A stretch of 64,000 nt of DNA from Brachionus plicatilis (GCA_010279815.1 QEOQ01000640.1:598117-662116), one strand, 5' to 3'; counted from the stretch's first letter, positions 35,328-48,297 are shown. Numbers and translations are program-made. Notes: generated by a model not told the origin, from the letters alone.

Positions 35328-35490
35328 AAAAAATAAACGACAATTAAATAAATGTTTTTTCAATTTTATTTTTGTCAGTAAGATTTGTGTCAATTTAAAA
35401 AAATATTTGTCAATGTAAAATAAAAAATTTATCAAGTAAAAAAAAATTTTTGGCAGTGTAATATAAAATAATTTGTTAAGCAAAAAAATT
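35328..35490. repeat. Degenerate GTCAATTTAAAAAA tandem repeat, copy 2
   Basis: Matches 3125-3290 in the same orientation (TAAACGACAATTAAATAAATG, then repeated TTGTCAATGTAA and TTTATCAAGTAAAA units). It lies about 85 bp beyond the 3' end of the MULE remnant and could be part of that transposon's terminal region. Confidence 0.6.
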
Positions 35491-35574
35491 AATATGAAAG
35501 AAAATATAATAAAAATTTTTAAATATGAAAAGGTTTTGACCTTTAATTTTTTAATGCTTTTGGCATATAACGTA

Positions 35575-37190
35575 GTCGGCCAACGCTCGCAACTTGACCA
35601 AGTCCTATTGTCCAGGCTTCTTTTGGAAATTCAGTAAATAAACTTTCTCGATATGCAATTAAACCAAGATGGACAAGAACATGTGCTCAAGCGCCAATTG
35701 TCGTCTTTTGGACGAAAAAAGCGTAATTCTTGGAAAGTTTCTACGAAATGCTGATAACTATTCCACTCACATTTATTTAACATCTGAATATAATTCTTAC
35801 AGTGTTCTTTGTCTATTGGTTTGAATGTATCTACATCCAATACTGTGTTATCTACTTTAACGTTTTTTTTTGGAGGTCTTCCACGCTTTCTCTTTTCTGA
35901 TAGTGTTGATGTTGATGTTTGGGTTGATGTTGATGCTTGGTTTGCCTTCGGTGTGCGTTGAACGAAAAAGAAAGTTTTACAACCAAATTTTTGCTTTACA
36001 ACTTTTAGTCACAATATCTCCCATGCAAAACCTCTTTTGAAGTCGTCTTTAGTGACATTGGGCTCTTTTGAAAAGACTTTCAGATCTGAACGGATGTCAT
36101 TACGCTGAAACGACCAAAATTGAAGAACAGCATCGTTTATATTCTTAAGAAAGTCTGCTAATGGCATAGACTTTCTCTCGACCAAATCTTTGATTACTTT
36201 GTTGTGGGATTCAAGTGCATTGTTTATTACTGGATGACTTTGTGATCTACCATAAAACCAACTATTCATCGAAGAATTTATCCATGTTCTCTCAAAATAG
36301 GAAGCAAAATCTTTGTTTAATTCAGTCCATTTTTCGATAAAAAATTTAGATGCGCTTTTAAACATTGATTATGTTATTGAAAGTTATAGGCTGTCTATAT
36401 CATTTTTGATATTATTTTAATTTTTTATTACGATAAAATCATGTATTAACATTTCGCTTGACATGAGCCCAACACATTATCCGTTTTTCAAGTTAAAAAC
36501 TTTAGCGAAACCATTATGAATCGCTTCTGCACCATCTGCGAATAAAACAATTGGTTGAATATGACGCTCAAATAATTTCTTTACTGTCTCTTTGAGAGCT
36601 TGAAATAGATATTCAAAGTCTTGATTTTTCTCGTACATTGTTACTGCAATTCCAAAAGGATGGAATTTTTTCCTCTATCGCATGAGCCAACTAGAAGAAC
36701 CTTATAACCATTCCAAACCAATTTGTATGTAGAATCGGTTGCTAACATTTAAACTTAAGTTTAAAATAAATTTTTATTTAAGAGAAATTTAAAATAAAGT
36801 TAAAACTTACCATCTTCTTCTACTTGAGATATCAGCTTGATTGTAGTCATGAATATACGCAATGCTGTTATTGTTCCACGGTTGCGATCGATTTGATGCA
36901 TTGGACAAAACATTACATTTGGATCATCTGGGGTACCCTCATTTATCATTCTCTCATTATCTCTATACCAAACGAAAAACTCGTCTAGTGAAGTTATGTT
37001 CTGAACTATCTCGCTTTTGAGTACTTTCAGGTATGTCTGGATTTGTTAAACTTTGGGAATAATAGTGACTTTTTTGTCAAATAGTCGTTTTTGAATGCGA
37101 TCTGGACGCGTAACTTTTTCGTAGAAATACAACTGGTGTAAAATTTCTTTTGTATCAGTAATCAAAGCTTAAAAAAAATCTTTAGAGCAT
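35575..37190 (-). mobile_element. Decayed MULE (Mutator-like) DNA transposon, transposase remnant
   Basis: Read on the minus strand, consecutive blocks follow the MULE transposase order. First comes an N-terminal part (ITDTKEILHQLYFYEK) with an in-frame stop after VTIIPKV. Then come LDEFFVWYRDNERM and MLATDSTYKLVWNGYKVL (first catalytic Asp). After HPFGIAVTMYEKNQDFEY there is ADGAEAIHNGF (second Asp) and RIMCWAHVKRNV. Next is HPVINNALESHNKVIKDLV (likely Glu region), an AT-hook-like KRKRGRPPKK, and finally CSCPSWF, the start of a SWIM zinc finger whose remainder is scrambled. Stops at about 37050 and frame breaks at about 36680 and 35650 make it inactive. Confidence 0.85.
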
Positions 37191-37199
37191 GCACTGTAA

Positions 37200-38550
37200 A
37201 TTAAGAATGTAATGAAATGAATGAGATGGTGTTTGTTACATGTGCCAAAGCTGTGTGTGTTTCTTTTAATGAGGCTGCAATATCGAACAAGATAATGCTG
37301 TACTTAAACCCTAGTTTATTCGAGTTTCTTTATTCTTGTTTGTAAAAAGCAATTAATTTGAGGGTAAGTGAACTTCTTTAAATTTTGTCATTTCAATTCA
37401 GCTATATTTGAGTAAATTTTTTTAATAGCAAAGCAAAGTTGTCCAAAAGTTACAAATCTTAAGTCAAGTCCAACTATAGTCCATTTATTTTAGTCCAAGA
37501 AACTTTAATTTTAGAGACTTTGGCATAAACTAGGCGTCCACTATTTTAAACAAATCCGAAGAAAAGATTAAAAAAATTCTAATACTATTTTTTAAAATTT
37601 TTTATGCAGGCTAAAAAATTGGTTTCTGCAAAGTTATTGATTAAAATTAATGGACGAATTAAAACATCCAGCGAATTGAAAGTATTTGTAGATAACCATT
37701 TTTGAATGAAGAAAAGGTTCTTAAAAATTAAGCATTTTCTCAAAGTTATCTATCTCCTTTTGAATTCAGTCTACTGTTTTAATTTAATTAAGATAAAATC
37801 TTTTTTCTTCCTACCTATACAAATTTGATTAGTTAAGTATAAAAAGGGGTTATCTATTTCTATTTATCATTCCAGTTTTTTTCTTAATTGTTATTTATTT
37901 TACTCATTTAACTAATAATTTTAAACTAATAACTGTTAATTAATAAATTATTTTCAAAATTATGAAAATATTATCTAAAAAATCAAATCAAATACTAAAA
38001 AATCCATTTTTTAATAATTTTTATTGCAATGTTTTATTAAATAAATACTAAAAGTTAAAAAACCAAAAAAATTTAAATAGTTTATTTTATAAAATACTAA
38101 AAAAAAAACAATATTAACATGGCTCCGTATGAATTACTATAAACCATTTCGCCCTTTGTACACTAAAAAATAAACACTTTCACCCGGACTTGCGGGATTT
38201 TGAAATTTTCAAACTGAACAATTAAAATAATACTTCAATGGATAAACATTTAAATTTTTCGAATTAAAACATAAGTTAAATACAATAATTATCAAAGTCT
38301 AAATCATAAATTGAGTGTTTAAGAAAAAAAAATTCTTCGGAAAATCTTTAATTCAAGAAATGGAAATAATTTAAAACAAGTAGGAACATTTTTTTCTCAA
38401 GCACTTGTACACACTAAAAATAAATAAGTTAAAAATTTTGAATAGATAACATTTAAATAATCTCTTTCAATTTCTGATACTATTTCAACCAACTTCCGAT
38501 TTTATATCAAAACTAAAATTTATTGTGAGACTCGAAAAAAAAAACTTAAA
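37200..38550. other. Gene-free spacer
   Basis: AT-rich DNA between the MULE remnant and the KLF gene's 3' end. The terminal repeat of the MULE should lie near 37.2-37.4 kb, but I could not identify it. Confidence 0.4.
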
Positions 38551-38557
38551 CTATAAC

Positions 38558-40163
38558 TTAGCATGACGCATAAATATTGGATACTAAAGGCATTGAAGAT
38601 AGGACGCTAGATGCTGATGATGAAATGTTATTTGGTGATGTTGAAAAAACCAGCGGAACTATCGATGATGATGAGGACGAGGCAACATAAGCTGAAGACA
38701 TCGATGCAGGCGAGGCTGACATGGATGAAGAAACCGAGGAACTTTTGCATTTTTCCGGCTGTGGTCCCTGACTATGCCGTTTTGAATGCAGTTGCAAGTG
38801 ATCAGATCTTGAAAATTTTTTGTCACATTTGTCACATTTATACGGACGGTCACCAGAATGCTTCCTGAGATGTCTGGTCAATTCATCCTAAGACAAAATT
38901 TCAATAAAAAATTTAATTAGAACTAATAAAATAAATTTTTAATTACTGAGCGAGCAAATCGCCATTTGCACCCGGGCCATTTGCACAAATAAGGCTTTTC
39001 ACCGGTGTGTATTCTGGCATGAGCTTTTAAATGAGAACTTTTGGTATATGACTTTTTACAGCCTTGGATATAAAAAAAAACAAAAAATATTATTTATTTA
39101 ATAAAACAAAATAAATTAAAAAAAATTCACCTTCATACTTGCAACAATAGGTTCTTCTTTTCTCCAAATCGTCACAATTTCTCCGCTTGTAGCGTTTGGT
39201 TTCACCCATGTCGACAGGCCGCTGCATTATGGTGGTCACATTCGGCTGGGTCAAGTCAATCAAAGGCTCAAATAGGTCCTTGAATTTTTTCGATTGTTTA
39301 AATTGATTGGAATTTTTTTTTTCACTTTGATTCTGAAAGTCATTGCTCAAATTGAGAGACAACGACAATTTTTCATGCAAATGCACTTGAGGCTGCTGAC
39401 CAACTTGCTGACCAAATTGATGACCCAGCGTCTTCGATCCTACCATGGATCTTGTCTTTTTGTATTTACTAATTTGCTCTAAAGTGTTCAAAGGGCCTGA
39501 GCCTTGAAAATTGTTGAACAACGACTGTTCACCGAGATGGTTCGTGTACGAACCCAACGTTGCCGAACTCCGCTGATAGGTGTCAAACAAACTAGTCTGG
39601 TTTTGGGCACACACTGGCTCATTTTCACCCGTATAGTAGCAATTTGTACAATTGTCCGAATTTTGTTGATTGGAATAAATGTGATTGTTGTGTTGCTGTT
39701 CCAGATTAAAGTATAAATTATCTGGATTTGTTTGATTGCCAAATTGGTTGTTTTGGAAGTTAGTTGGCAAGTGCAAATTGTTGTAATTGTTTTGATTGTG
39801 ACTAGCATCGGTTGATTTATAGTTTTGCAGCTCGTTTTCAAACTGGTTCTGTTGCTGTTGTTGTTGTTGGTGGTGGTGATGGTAAAAGCTGTAAATGCTG
39901 GTCAGGGTTGGAAAATTGGAAAAATCGTTCATATTTTGAAATGTGTTCAAATTTGGTAGAACAAATTGCTCATTTTGGCTGAGATTTTCAGTTTCGTTTG
40001 GCGTAGAAGAGGGCGACATGAGACTAGAGGGCAGATTGGCTTGTTGCACCGAGCTTGACACGAATTCTGGCTTTACTGGCAACAAGATTCCGTTTGAATA
40101 AGCATAAGTTCTGTTCGAGTAAGCTTGCAGTTGATTGTAATCGTTCATATCTTGAATATTCAT
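38558..40163 (-). CDS. Kruppel-like factor (KLF) transcription factor, three exons
   Basis: Exons 40163..39131, 39062..38947 and 38887..38558 join in frame to 492 residues; introns are 68 and 59 bp. The long N-terminus is Asn/Gln-rich with a His4-Gln7 run near residue 100. A motif, [17 protein letters not shown] followed by [14 protein letters not shown], precedes three C2H2 fingers of KLF type: [39 protein letters not shown] and [17 protein letters not shown], with TGEKPY and SGDRPY linkers. Both introns interrupt the fingers (after YEG and after ARS). KLFs bind GC/CACCC boxes as nuclear regulators. The tail is Ser/Ala-rich. A divergent paralogue lies 3.4 kb away. The start is the first ATG of the frame, and the chosen splice sites restore all three fingers. 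Confidence 0.93.
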
Positions 40164-40975
40164 TTGGGCCGTAAATAATTAATAATTAAATCCAAGTGTA
40201 AATAAATAAAGTGTAGTTAAGTAAATTTAATTCTAATTAAACAAAATTAAGGCAATTTAAAAAAAATTTATTCAGGTTTATTTTTTGAAAAATAATGCAC
40301 ATGTAATGAAAAATCCTACTGATAAAGAAAACACGTAAAAAAGGGTGTTTTCGTTTATCACCAAGATTTTATCTTGAGTTAAGAAGAAAACAAAATTTTT
40401 TGTTGACTCCTGGGTACAGTTAAAAGTGAAAGCAAAAATTTTGAGGCTCGCTTGTTGAACAAGCCGATTTTGGTGATGTTTGTAAAGCTTCTAGAATTTT
40501 AGTTTTCTATAAATAAAAATTGTAATTTGTAAGCAAGAGAGGAATTCGCTTAGTATTCTTTTTTAGAGAAGCAACTTTAGAGAAAATATTTCGAAATTTT
40601 GAAATTAGTTTCTAAGCACGCTTTTAAATTTGTATTCAAAGTTAAGAGCGTTCCAAGAACGTTCGGAATACAACTAGCTTGGCTAAAATAAAAACTTTCA
40701 AAACAATGATGACATAACTTTGAAATTAGATTAATTCACTGTTCCTATTGGGCATCGTGAAAATTTGGCAAGAAAATTTAAATTTCAAATTTTAAATCCG
40801 ATTACAAAATCGTCATTAGCAAAATGACTTGATCTAGATAAGGAATTTTGAAAAAGAAAAAAATTAATCTAAACTAAAAAACTATTTTGTACTTGTTCTT
40901 ACTTGGTCATTTTTATTTGTTAAATTGATTATTATTTACAGTTTAAGCCTGAATTGTTCTTCAACTATTCAATTT
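40164..40975. other. Spacer upstream of the KLF gene
   Basis: AT-rich shared upstream region of the divergent KLF pair. No TATA box or repeat is called with confidence. Confidence 0.35.
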
Positions 40976-40978
40976 AGT

Positions 40979-41258
40979 GGAGTTGGCGCAGACCTAACAT
41001 CGACTAATTATTTTTTTTGATTTATTTGGTCTCTGGTAAATAATAAATAAAAATTTTAAAAAATTTCTTTAAAAAAGTTTTGAAACTTATTGGTATTACA
41101 TCAAATCATACTGGAATAAAATGAATACAGAAAAGTATACACAAATAAACAAAATGTTCAATTTTTTTAAAAAAATTTAATTCATCATTAAAGAAAATTT
41201 GATGAAAATAAAAACATTTTTTTGAATAATTAGTCGGATTTCGAACTACGCCAACTCC
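40979..41258. mobile_element. Small inverted-repeat MITE (GGAGTTGGCG ends)
   Basis: The left end GGAGTTGGCGCAG..TCGACTAATTATT matches, inverted, the right end that reads AATAATTAGTCGG..CGCCAACTCC. About 34 bp of terminal inverted repeat flank about 210 bp of AT-rich DNA. No target duplication was defined. Confidence 0.72.
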
Positions 41259-42244
41259 GAAAATTTTTTTTCTGAATAAAAATTAGTGAATTTTGGTGCA
41301 TTTTTAAAGCTAAAAAGGTACTTTTTATTTTCTCAAAGAAAATTAGATCAGATGAGATGGCCAACCCAGGAGACACCACAAGACTCTTGAGCTGCAAGTC
41401 CAAGTCCATCCTTAAAAGACAATCAAGTCAAATAAACAAAATTTATGGCTAACAAAAAAAAGATCAAAAATTCTTTTTATCTAAATGTTATTTTGTGAAA
41501 TTTTTTTTTATTTTAAAAAAAGGAACTGTTTATAAATAATCAGACCGTTATTTAAGAGAAAAAAATTTTTCAAGTTAAATTTAGACGTCAATGAAGATAG
41601 ATTAAGAAGCTATCTAGATTTGACTAGATTCAAAGGATTTATTTTTGTTAAATTTAAAAGTTTATAATTAATTTTGATCAGGGATTGAAGCCTAAAATTA
41701 AAAGTGCAATTTTTATGGTTAAAATTATTGAAATTTTGCTTTTAGTATTCGAATTGCATCGAATAGTAAGACTAGAATGTGATTGCTTAGGTCGATGATC
41801 GATTGATCAACTTGGATAATTTAAATTAAGGACAATTTTTGCTCTAATGATCTTTTTTGCCGAGTTGTGCAATATAATTTGGCAAATGATCAATTTTTTG
41901 TTTATGACCTCTGGGCATTTCTAAAACTATTAGCCAAAATATTTTCGATTATTGTTTGATTTTTTTGTTGCATAGATTTTATCACTGTATTTAAATTTTT
42001 CCAAATGTTCTCTTAGACTTGTGACTAAAAAACCAAAATGTATTTGTCAACAACAATTCCAGCATATTTTCAGTGGCCAGATTAATTTTTTTTCTTACAA
42101 AAAAAAAGTTTAAATAAGATAAACTTAATTTTATTTCTAATTAAATAGATTTATTATTATTTATCTTTCTGAAATTTAGTAAAGTTACGCTTGATTCTTC
42201 ATTTTAAATTTACCCAATATGTCAGATGGGACTTTGTGCGCGCA

Positions 42245-43170
42245 ATTTAAAAATTAGGTTTTAAGTTAATACAAGGATACAAATAAAATAAAAAATAATT
42301 TTCAAAATTTTTCAAATGCATGGTTTTGTAATTTTGGCTCAGGTTCTGTAATTTTCTTTGAAATAAAATTTTATTACATTAATTGTCAGGGACTTTTCAA
42401 TAAGAAAATTTAAAAGGATACAAATAAAATAAAAAACAATTTTTATAATTGTCATAGTGTATGGTTTTACATTTTTAGCTCAGTTTTGCTAAAATTTTTT
42501 CTGAAATTAAATTTGAATCCATTAAATGTATGGATTTTTTGGAAAAAAAAATTTTATTTTAAGTCAAGATTTTAAGTTGGTACAATGATGCTAAAAATTA
42601 AAAAATAATTTTTCAAAATTTTTCTAATGTATGTTTTTTGCATTTTTGGCTCAGATTCTGTATTTTTTTTTTAATTAAATTTTATTCCATTAACTGTCAG
42701 GGATTTTTTAATAAGAAAATTTAAAGGGATACAAATAAAATAAAAAATAGCTTTTAAAATTTTCGTAATGTATGGTTTTACATTTTTAGCTCAGTTTTGC
42801 TAAAATTATTTCTGAAATTAAATTTGAATCCATTAATTATATAGATTTTTAGATAAAATTTTTTTTTTAAGTCAAGATTTTAAGTTGGCACAAGAATACT
42901 GAAAATTAAAAATTAATTTTCAAAATTTTTCTAATGTATGTTTTTGCATTTTTGGCTCAGTTTCTGTATTTTTTTTTGAAATTAAACTTTATTCCATTAA
43001 CTGTCAGAGATTTTTATATAAGAAAATTTAAAAGGATACAAATAAATTGATAGGATATTATTTTATTTTTTTTATTTATGGTTGCTGGATTTTTTGCTCC
43101 GTTTTGTTTAAATTTTTTGAAACCATTAAGTGTAAGGGGATTTTACATTTAAAAAAAATATATTGGATAA
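42245..43170. repeat. Higher-order tandem repeat, about 305-bp dimer of two about 150-bp monomers
   Basis: Two related monomers alternate. Type A carries GTTCTGTAATTTT or TTCTGTATTTTT, then CCATTAACTGTCAGGGA and AATAAGAAAATTTAA. Type B starts GGATACAAATAAAATAAAAA and carries TTTACATTTTTAGCTCAG, TTTTGCTAAAATT and GAATCCATTAA, then TCAAGATTTTAAGTTGG. The A-B pair recurs about three times, with the last B degenerate. Spacing is too wide and units too diverged for any functional array I know; it behaves as a satellite fragment with higher-order structure. Confidence 0.82.
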
Positions 43171-43540
43171 AGTAAAAAAAATTGTCTTTCGAACACTATT
43201 TAAAAAAAATTCAAAAAATTGTTCTGTAAAATTTGGAGGTTTGACCAAGCGGTACTCAACTTTGTAATTGTCTTCTAAACAATCGACATTTAGTCAGAAG
43301 AGCCATAACAACAAAAAAAATCTTATTCTCATAAAAATCATCTAATAAGCCAATGATAATATTTTTGTAAGGACAAAATCGTGGCTAAACACAGAAGCCG
43401 CTTTCTAATCAATTACAAAGCATCAAATCTTTGTCTATCCCATCTTTTCTCGTGCAAACAAGCGACCTAGAATAAAAGCCATTCTCTTATCAATTAATCA
43501 ATTACTTATCTCAATTAGCTAATTCTTGTCTTCAACTTTC

Positions 43541-44676
<1,136 letters not shown>

Positions 44677-44913
44677 TATAGTTCTTTTTTGTTTCTTGTT
44701 CTGTTTATTGTTGCTTCGGGTTAATTACTCTAAATGATCTAATTTTGCAATTAATTTTTTTTGCTCAAGTTATTGTTCTAGTTATTTATGCATTTGTTTT
44801 ACTGACCAATGACAATTTATTTGTAAATTAATTTTAATTTTTTGCTGCTGTTATTATGTCTAATAATGTTCCATATTTATCAGTAATTTATAATTTAATT
44901 TCTCTCTGTGAAA

Positions 44914-44919
44914 AATAAA
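44914..44919 (+). terminator. Candidate polyadenylation signal of the intronless KLF gene
   Basis: AATAAA about 240 bp after the stop, followed by ACTTTATTAAAAAAA and then unique sequence. Other AATAAA words are common in this AT-rich DNA, so this is a best guess. Confidence 0.35.
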
Positions 44920-45369
44920 TACTTTATTAAAAAAAAAACGCCACTTTTGTCTTTAGCTATTTTTAGTAACCATTTGTTGAAGCTTATGGAAATAATTGAA
45001 TTTAATTTTTTCTAGTTCCATTTGCAGTTAAATTCTAAATTAATAAACACTTTTAAAACAAAAATTAAACTTTTTACTTTGCTACTAGTGTCAAAAGTCA
45101 AATAATCTTCTTAGAATTTTATTTATTTGTTTATCTGTACAGAGCTAATACTCCTTTAGAATACAAAAAAAATAAAACAAAGTTAAATAAGAAAAAATAA
45201 AAATAAAAAATGGATAAACAAGTCAAAAGAAAATTAGAAATTATATGTTGAAATAACTAGAGATAAGACATGTTTAGATGTTTGATAGTTTAGTAATAAA
45301 AAGAATAAATAACTAGCTAGCAATTACACAATTGAGTTGGATATTCGATATATATTGATTCGAAGTTTT

Positions 45370-46020
45370 CTTTATATTCTTCCACCAGTCTGACGACCAG
45401 TGGAACAGAATGACTAAATCATACCCTGACATATCTCTCACTCAACTCAAAAAGTCGATGTAAAACTACTAGTAGTTTTTGTTTATTGAAGGCCTCTTGG
45501 TGCATAATATTTGAGGGGTATCATATTTCAGCTTCAAAATAGACCGAACTGCTGAATTTTGGAATATTTATATTTTTTTGATGTTAGTTGCTGAGAATGA
45601 ATTTAAACAAGGAAAAGAATAGTCCAAGATTGATCCTTTCAAAAGTTTGTAAAGATAACCTAATGCTTTTGGTATTAGACCCTATTTTCCAATTGAGAGA
45701 TATTTTATTAAATTAAGCCTTGAATTATAGAGATCTTTTAATTCATCCACCATAGGACTAAATGTAAGTTTTGATTCTAATGTGAGGCCTTATAATTTGA
45801 TTTTTTCCTCATTATTTAAATTTGTACCATCAATTTTAAGGTCAAGATTGATTTTAACTTTTATTTTTTTTCTCAAAGATCGTGTAACATCAATTTTCAA
45901 TATAAATTTTCATTTTCCATTTTAATAGCCATCTTTCAACTTCTTAAAGGTACTTATTGTTCCTGTTTTCAAGATTTCTTATCTTTTTGAAAATAAAAAA
46001 AGTATCCAAATCATCTGCAA
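45370..46020 (-). pseudogene. LINE reverse transcriptase fossil, family L2
   Basis: On the minus strand FADDLDTFF (a form of the FADD catalytic box) is followed by EVERWLLKWKMKI, LESKLTFSPMVDELKDLYN and a C-terminal LVEEYKENF block, with several stops. This is the palm/thumb and C-terminal order of CR1/Jockey-like LINEs. A homologous C-terminal fragment lies at 47950-48150 in the opposite orientation. Confidence 0.72.
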
Positions 46021-46189
46021 AAAGAAGAGAGTATAGACAGCTTGTTTTGTTTCTTTTAGACATGTCATTTATAAACATGCTAAATTTTGTAGAACTTTTG
46101 CTTCAATATGTTATTGATCACTCAGATGACCATTTACATTTACTCTAAACGATCTTAAATGCAGAAACGATCTTATCCAATTAATAAGA

Positions 46190-46680
46190 TAAGGAGGAAT
46201 GATTAAAAGAACATCTAAATATCACTATAAGGATTCACTATCAAGACTCTACAAAGCTTTTGTCAGGCCTCATTTTGAGCATGGAGCTTCAATTTGAAGA
46301 CGTTATTTGAAGAAAAACATAAATGTCTTCGATGCCATTCAAAGACGAGCAATAAGGAATAAATGCGTCTGAAACCAGGAGAATATCCTATGAAAATATA
46401 TTACAAAAACTAAATTTGACGACACTTGAAATTAGGAGACTTATAGGTGATTTAATACAAATTTTTAAAAACAATTAAGGGCTTTTATGAAATAAACTGG
46501 TTTAATAAAGATGTGTTTAAAATTGAATAGTGGTTTCAATCGAAACATTAACTTAGGTCACAGGAATTCCAGATAGAAAGACAACTAGTCAAAAACTGTG
46601 ATCAAAGTCACAAATTTTTTACAAACAGAGTATTAAGCGTTTGGAACATTCTACCAAAAGAAGCAGTCCTATCAAATGAC
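46190..46680 (+). pseudogene. LINE C-terminal fossil, 5' part (split by a hAT-like element)
   Basis: Pieces LYKAFVRPHFEHGASI, YLKKNINVFDAIQRRAIRN, SYENILQKLNLTTLEIRRL and FFTNRVLSVWNILPKEAVLS follow the standard LINE C-terminal order, with stops and a frame change. The sequence stops abruptly at 46680, where the 46681-47652 element is inserted, and resumes at 47653. Confidence 0.8.
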
Positions 46681-47652
46681 TAGTGCATGGTATCGATATT
46701 AAATTATCGATAGAAATATCGATAAATTAGGTATCGATATTGATTTTTTTTTTTAAAAACTTATCGATTGCATTCTAAACTATCAGTCGAATATGAATAT
46801 TTTTAAGTTATACTGATATTTTATCGATGAAGTAGAAAACTTTCGATATTTAATCGATAGAGGAAAATATTTTCGATCAAATATTGAAATGAAATATTAA
46901 TATCAATATTTTATTGAAAATATCTTACTTCATCGATTAAATATCGAGATTAACCGATTAAATAATTCAATATGTAGTATATCTAAAATTTTAAAATTTT
47001 TGAATTTTGAGATTATCGATTTAGGTAATGAATAAAAAATTTTAGAACCATGGTTAATTGAAGAATAATTTTTTTTTACAAAATTAAATTTAATAAATTT
47101 TTCAAATAAAAAGTCACTTTTTTTTCAATTGTTTCTTGAAAAAATAGAATAAATGAAATTCAAGAACATGCATTATAAATAAAACATTAAATATATATAT
47201 TATTTATTTGTGTAAATCATTTTTTAAAATTCAAAAGAAGAGTGAATATTTTTTGTTTTAAAAATTTTTTAAAAATTATGTAAAAATTAGATTGGAATCT
47301 TTCAACTATCTTTTAAAAAACTTGACAAAAACTCGATTTTAGATTTTAGGTATAAAAAATTTAATTTTTTATTTAAATTTTTTATGAGTTAAAATTATCG
47401 AAATTATTTGATATTTTAATTTAATATCGATAAAATATTGATAAAAATTTTTCGTATCGATATAATATTGATATTTATATTTTAAATCGGTAATTTATCG
47501 ATATTATAAAATTACTTTGATATTTTATCGATAATAATTTATCATATCGATAAATTATCGAATTTTTTTTTTTTTTTTTTTTGAATATCGATATTATTAG
47601 AGAATGTTTTTAAATAATATCGAGTGTCGACATACATCGATACCATGCACTA
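46681..47652. mobile_element. hAT-like nonautonomous element with ATCGAT arrays, nested in a LINE
   Basis: Perfect 17-bp terminal inverted repeats TAGTGCATGGTATCGAT and exact 8-bp flanking duplication CAAATGAC (46673-46680, 47653-47660), the hAT hallmark. The outer portions are crowded with ATCGAT, TATCGATA and ATTATCGA words in both orientations (about 46690-46960 and 47390-47645). The middle is plain AT-rich. No transposase. Insertion interrupts a LINE fossil whose reading resumes after the duplication. Confidence 0.93.
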
Positions 47653-47745
47653 CAAATGACATAAATGAAGTCAAAAATAAACTTGACAGATCAAATTTAG
47701 AAAGCTATTACAGTGGATCCTTAAACTCTCTAAAACTAAAACTCT
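47653..47745 (+). pseudogene. LINE C-terminal fossil, 3' part
   Basis: After the hAT duplication the frame reads NDINEVKNKLDRSNLESYYS and ends KLKLFS-stop. This is the expected FKNKLD-type finish of the LINE whose upstream part ends at 46680. Confidence 0.75.
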
Positions 47746-47756
47746 TTTCTTAATTT

Positions 47757-47811
47757 TTTTAAGTCCTGACTTGAATTGAGACTTGTGACTTTTTAAACAA
47801 CTCTGATTTTT
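47757..47811. repeat. Fragment of the CAGAGTTGTTTAAAAGTC element family
   Basis: Ends GACTTTTTAAACAACTCTG, nearly identical to the right end of the 97-bp element at 60038-60134, preceded by AAGTCCTGACTTGAATTGAG. No left terminus is visible, so it is truncated. Confidence 0.6.
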
Positions 47812-47949
47812 ATCAACTTTGTCAACTTTTTCTAAATCCAGATAAGTAAGAAAAATAAAAGTATGATTCTCTCCCCAATCATAATACATTGTATTTTTTT
47901 TTTTTTTTATTTCTTAATATATTTCATACTTCAGTTTTTCAATGGGACT

Positions 47950-48150
47950 TAAACTTAAACTCAAATAAATAAATACATCAAGATGTCTTAAATAAACTTA
48001 AGCTACCAACTGTCTCGTATCGACTTTTTGAGTTAGTGAGAGATGTTATGTATAGACTTTATGCTCTATTGGTTGTCATATTAGTGGAAGAATATAAAGA
48101 AGGTTTTAAATCAAGATATATCGAATACCCTACTCCATCGGAGAATTGAT
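47950..48150 (+). pseudogene. LINE C-terminal fossil, family L2, second fragment
   Basis: Reads SYRLFELVRDVMYRLYALL then VILVEEYKEGFKSRYIEYPT, matching at DNA level the complement of 45370-45470 (words CTTTATATTCTTCCAC, CTCTCACT, CTCAAAAAGTCGAT). Two fragments of one family therefore lie within 3 kb in opposite orientations. Confidence 0.68.
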
Positions 48151-48297
48151 AGCTTAAAATTTTTATCTTAAACCATCATTTTTTTACTAACAAAAATTTC
48201 TGCAGCTCATTTAAGCATTCCATATCAAGCACTAAAAATTTTAAACAGTCTCTCACCAAACATTGTCTGTCTAATTAAGGAAGGAATACAAATTAAG

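Noticed and set aside
31793..35483. Open frames at 31793-32110 (-), 34923-35150 (+) and 35232-35483 (-)
   Set aside because: Low-complexity AT translations; the last overlaps the GTCAATTT repeat.
39294..39841. Alternative frames across the first exon of the three-exon KLF gene
   Set aside because: Shadows of the Gln/Asn-rich coding sequence.
42245..43170. Regularly spaced repeats as a CRISPR-like array
   Set aside because: Units are about 150 bp, diverged, alternate in two types and have no unique spacers; the genome is clearly an animal's.
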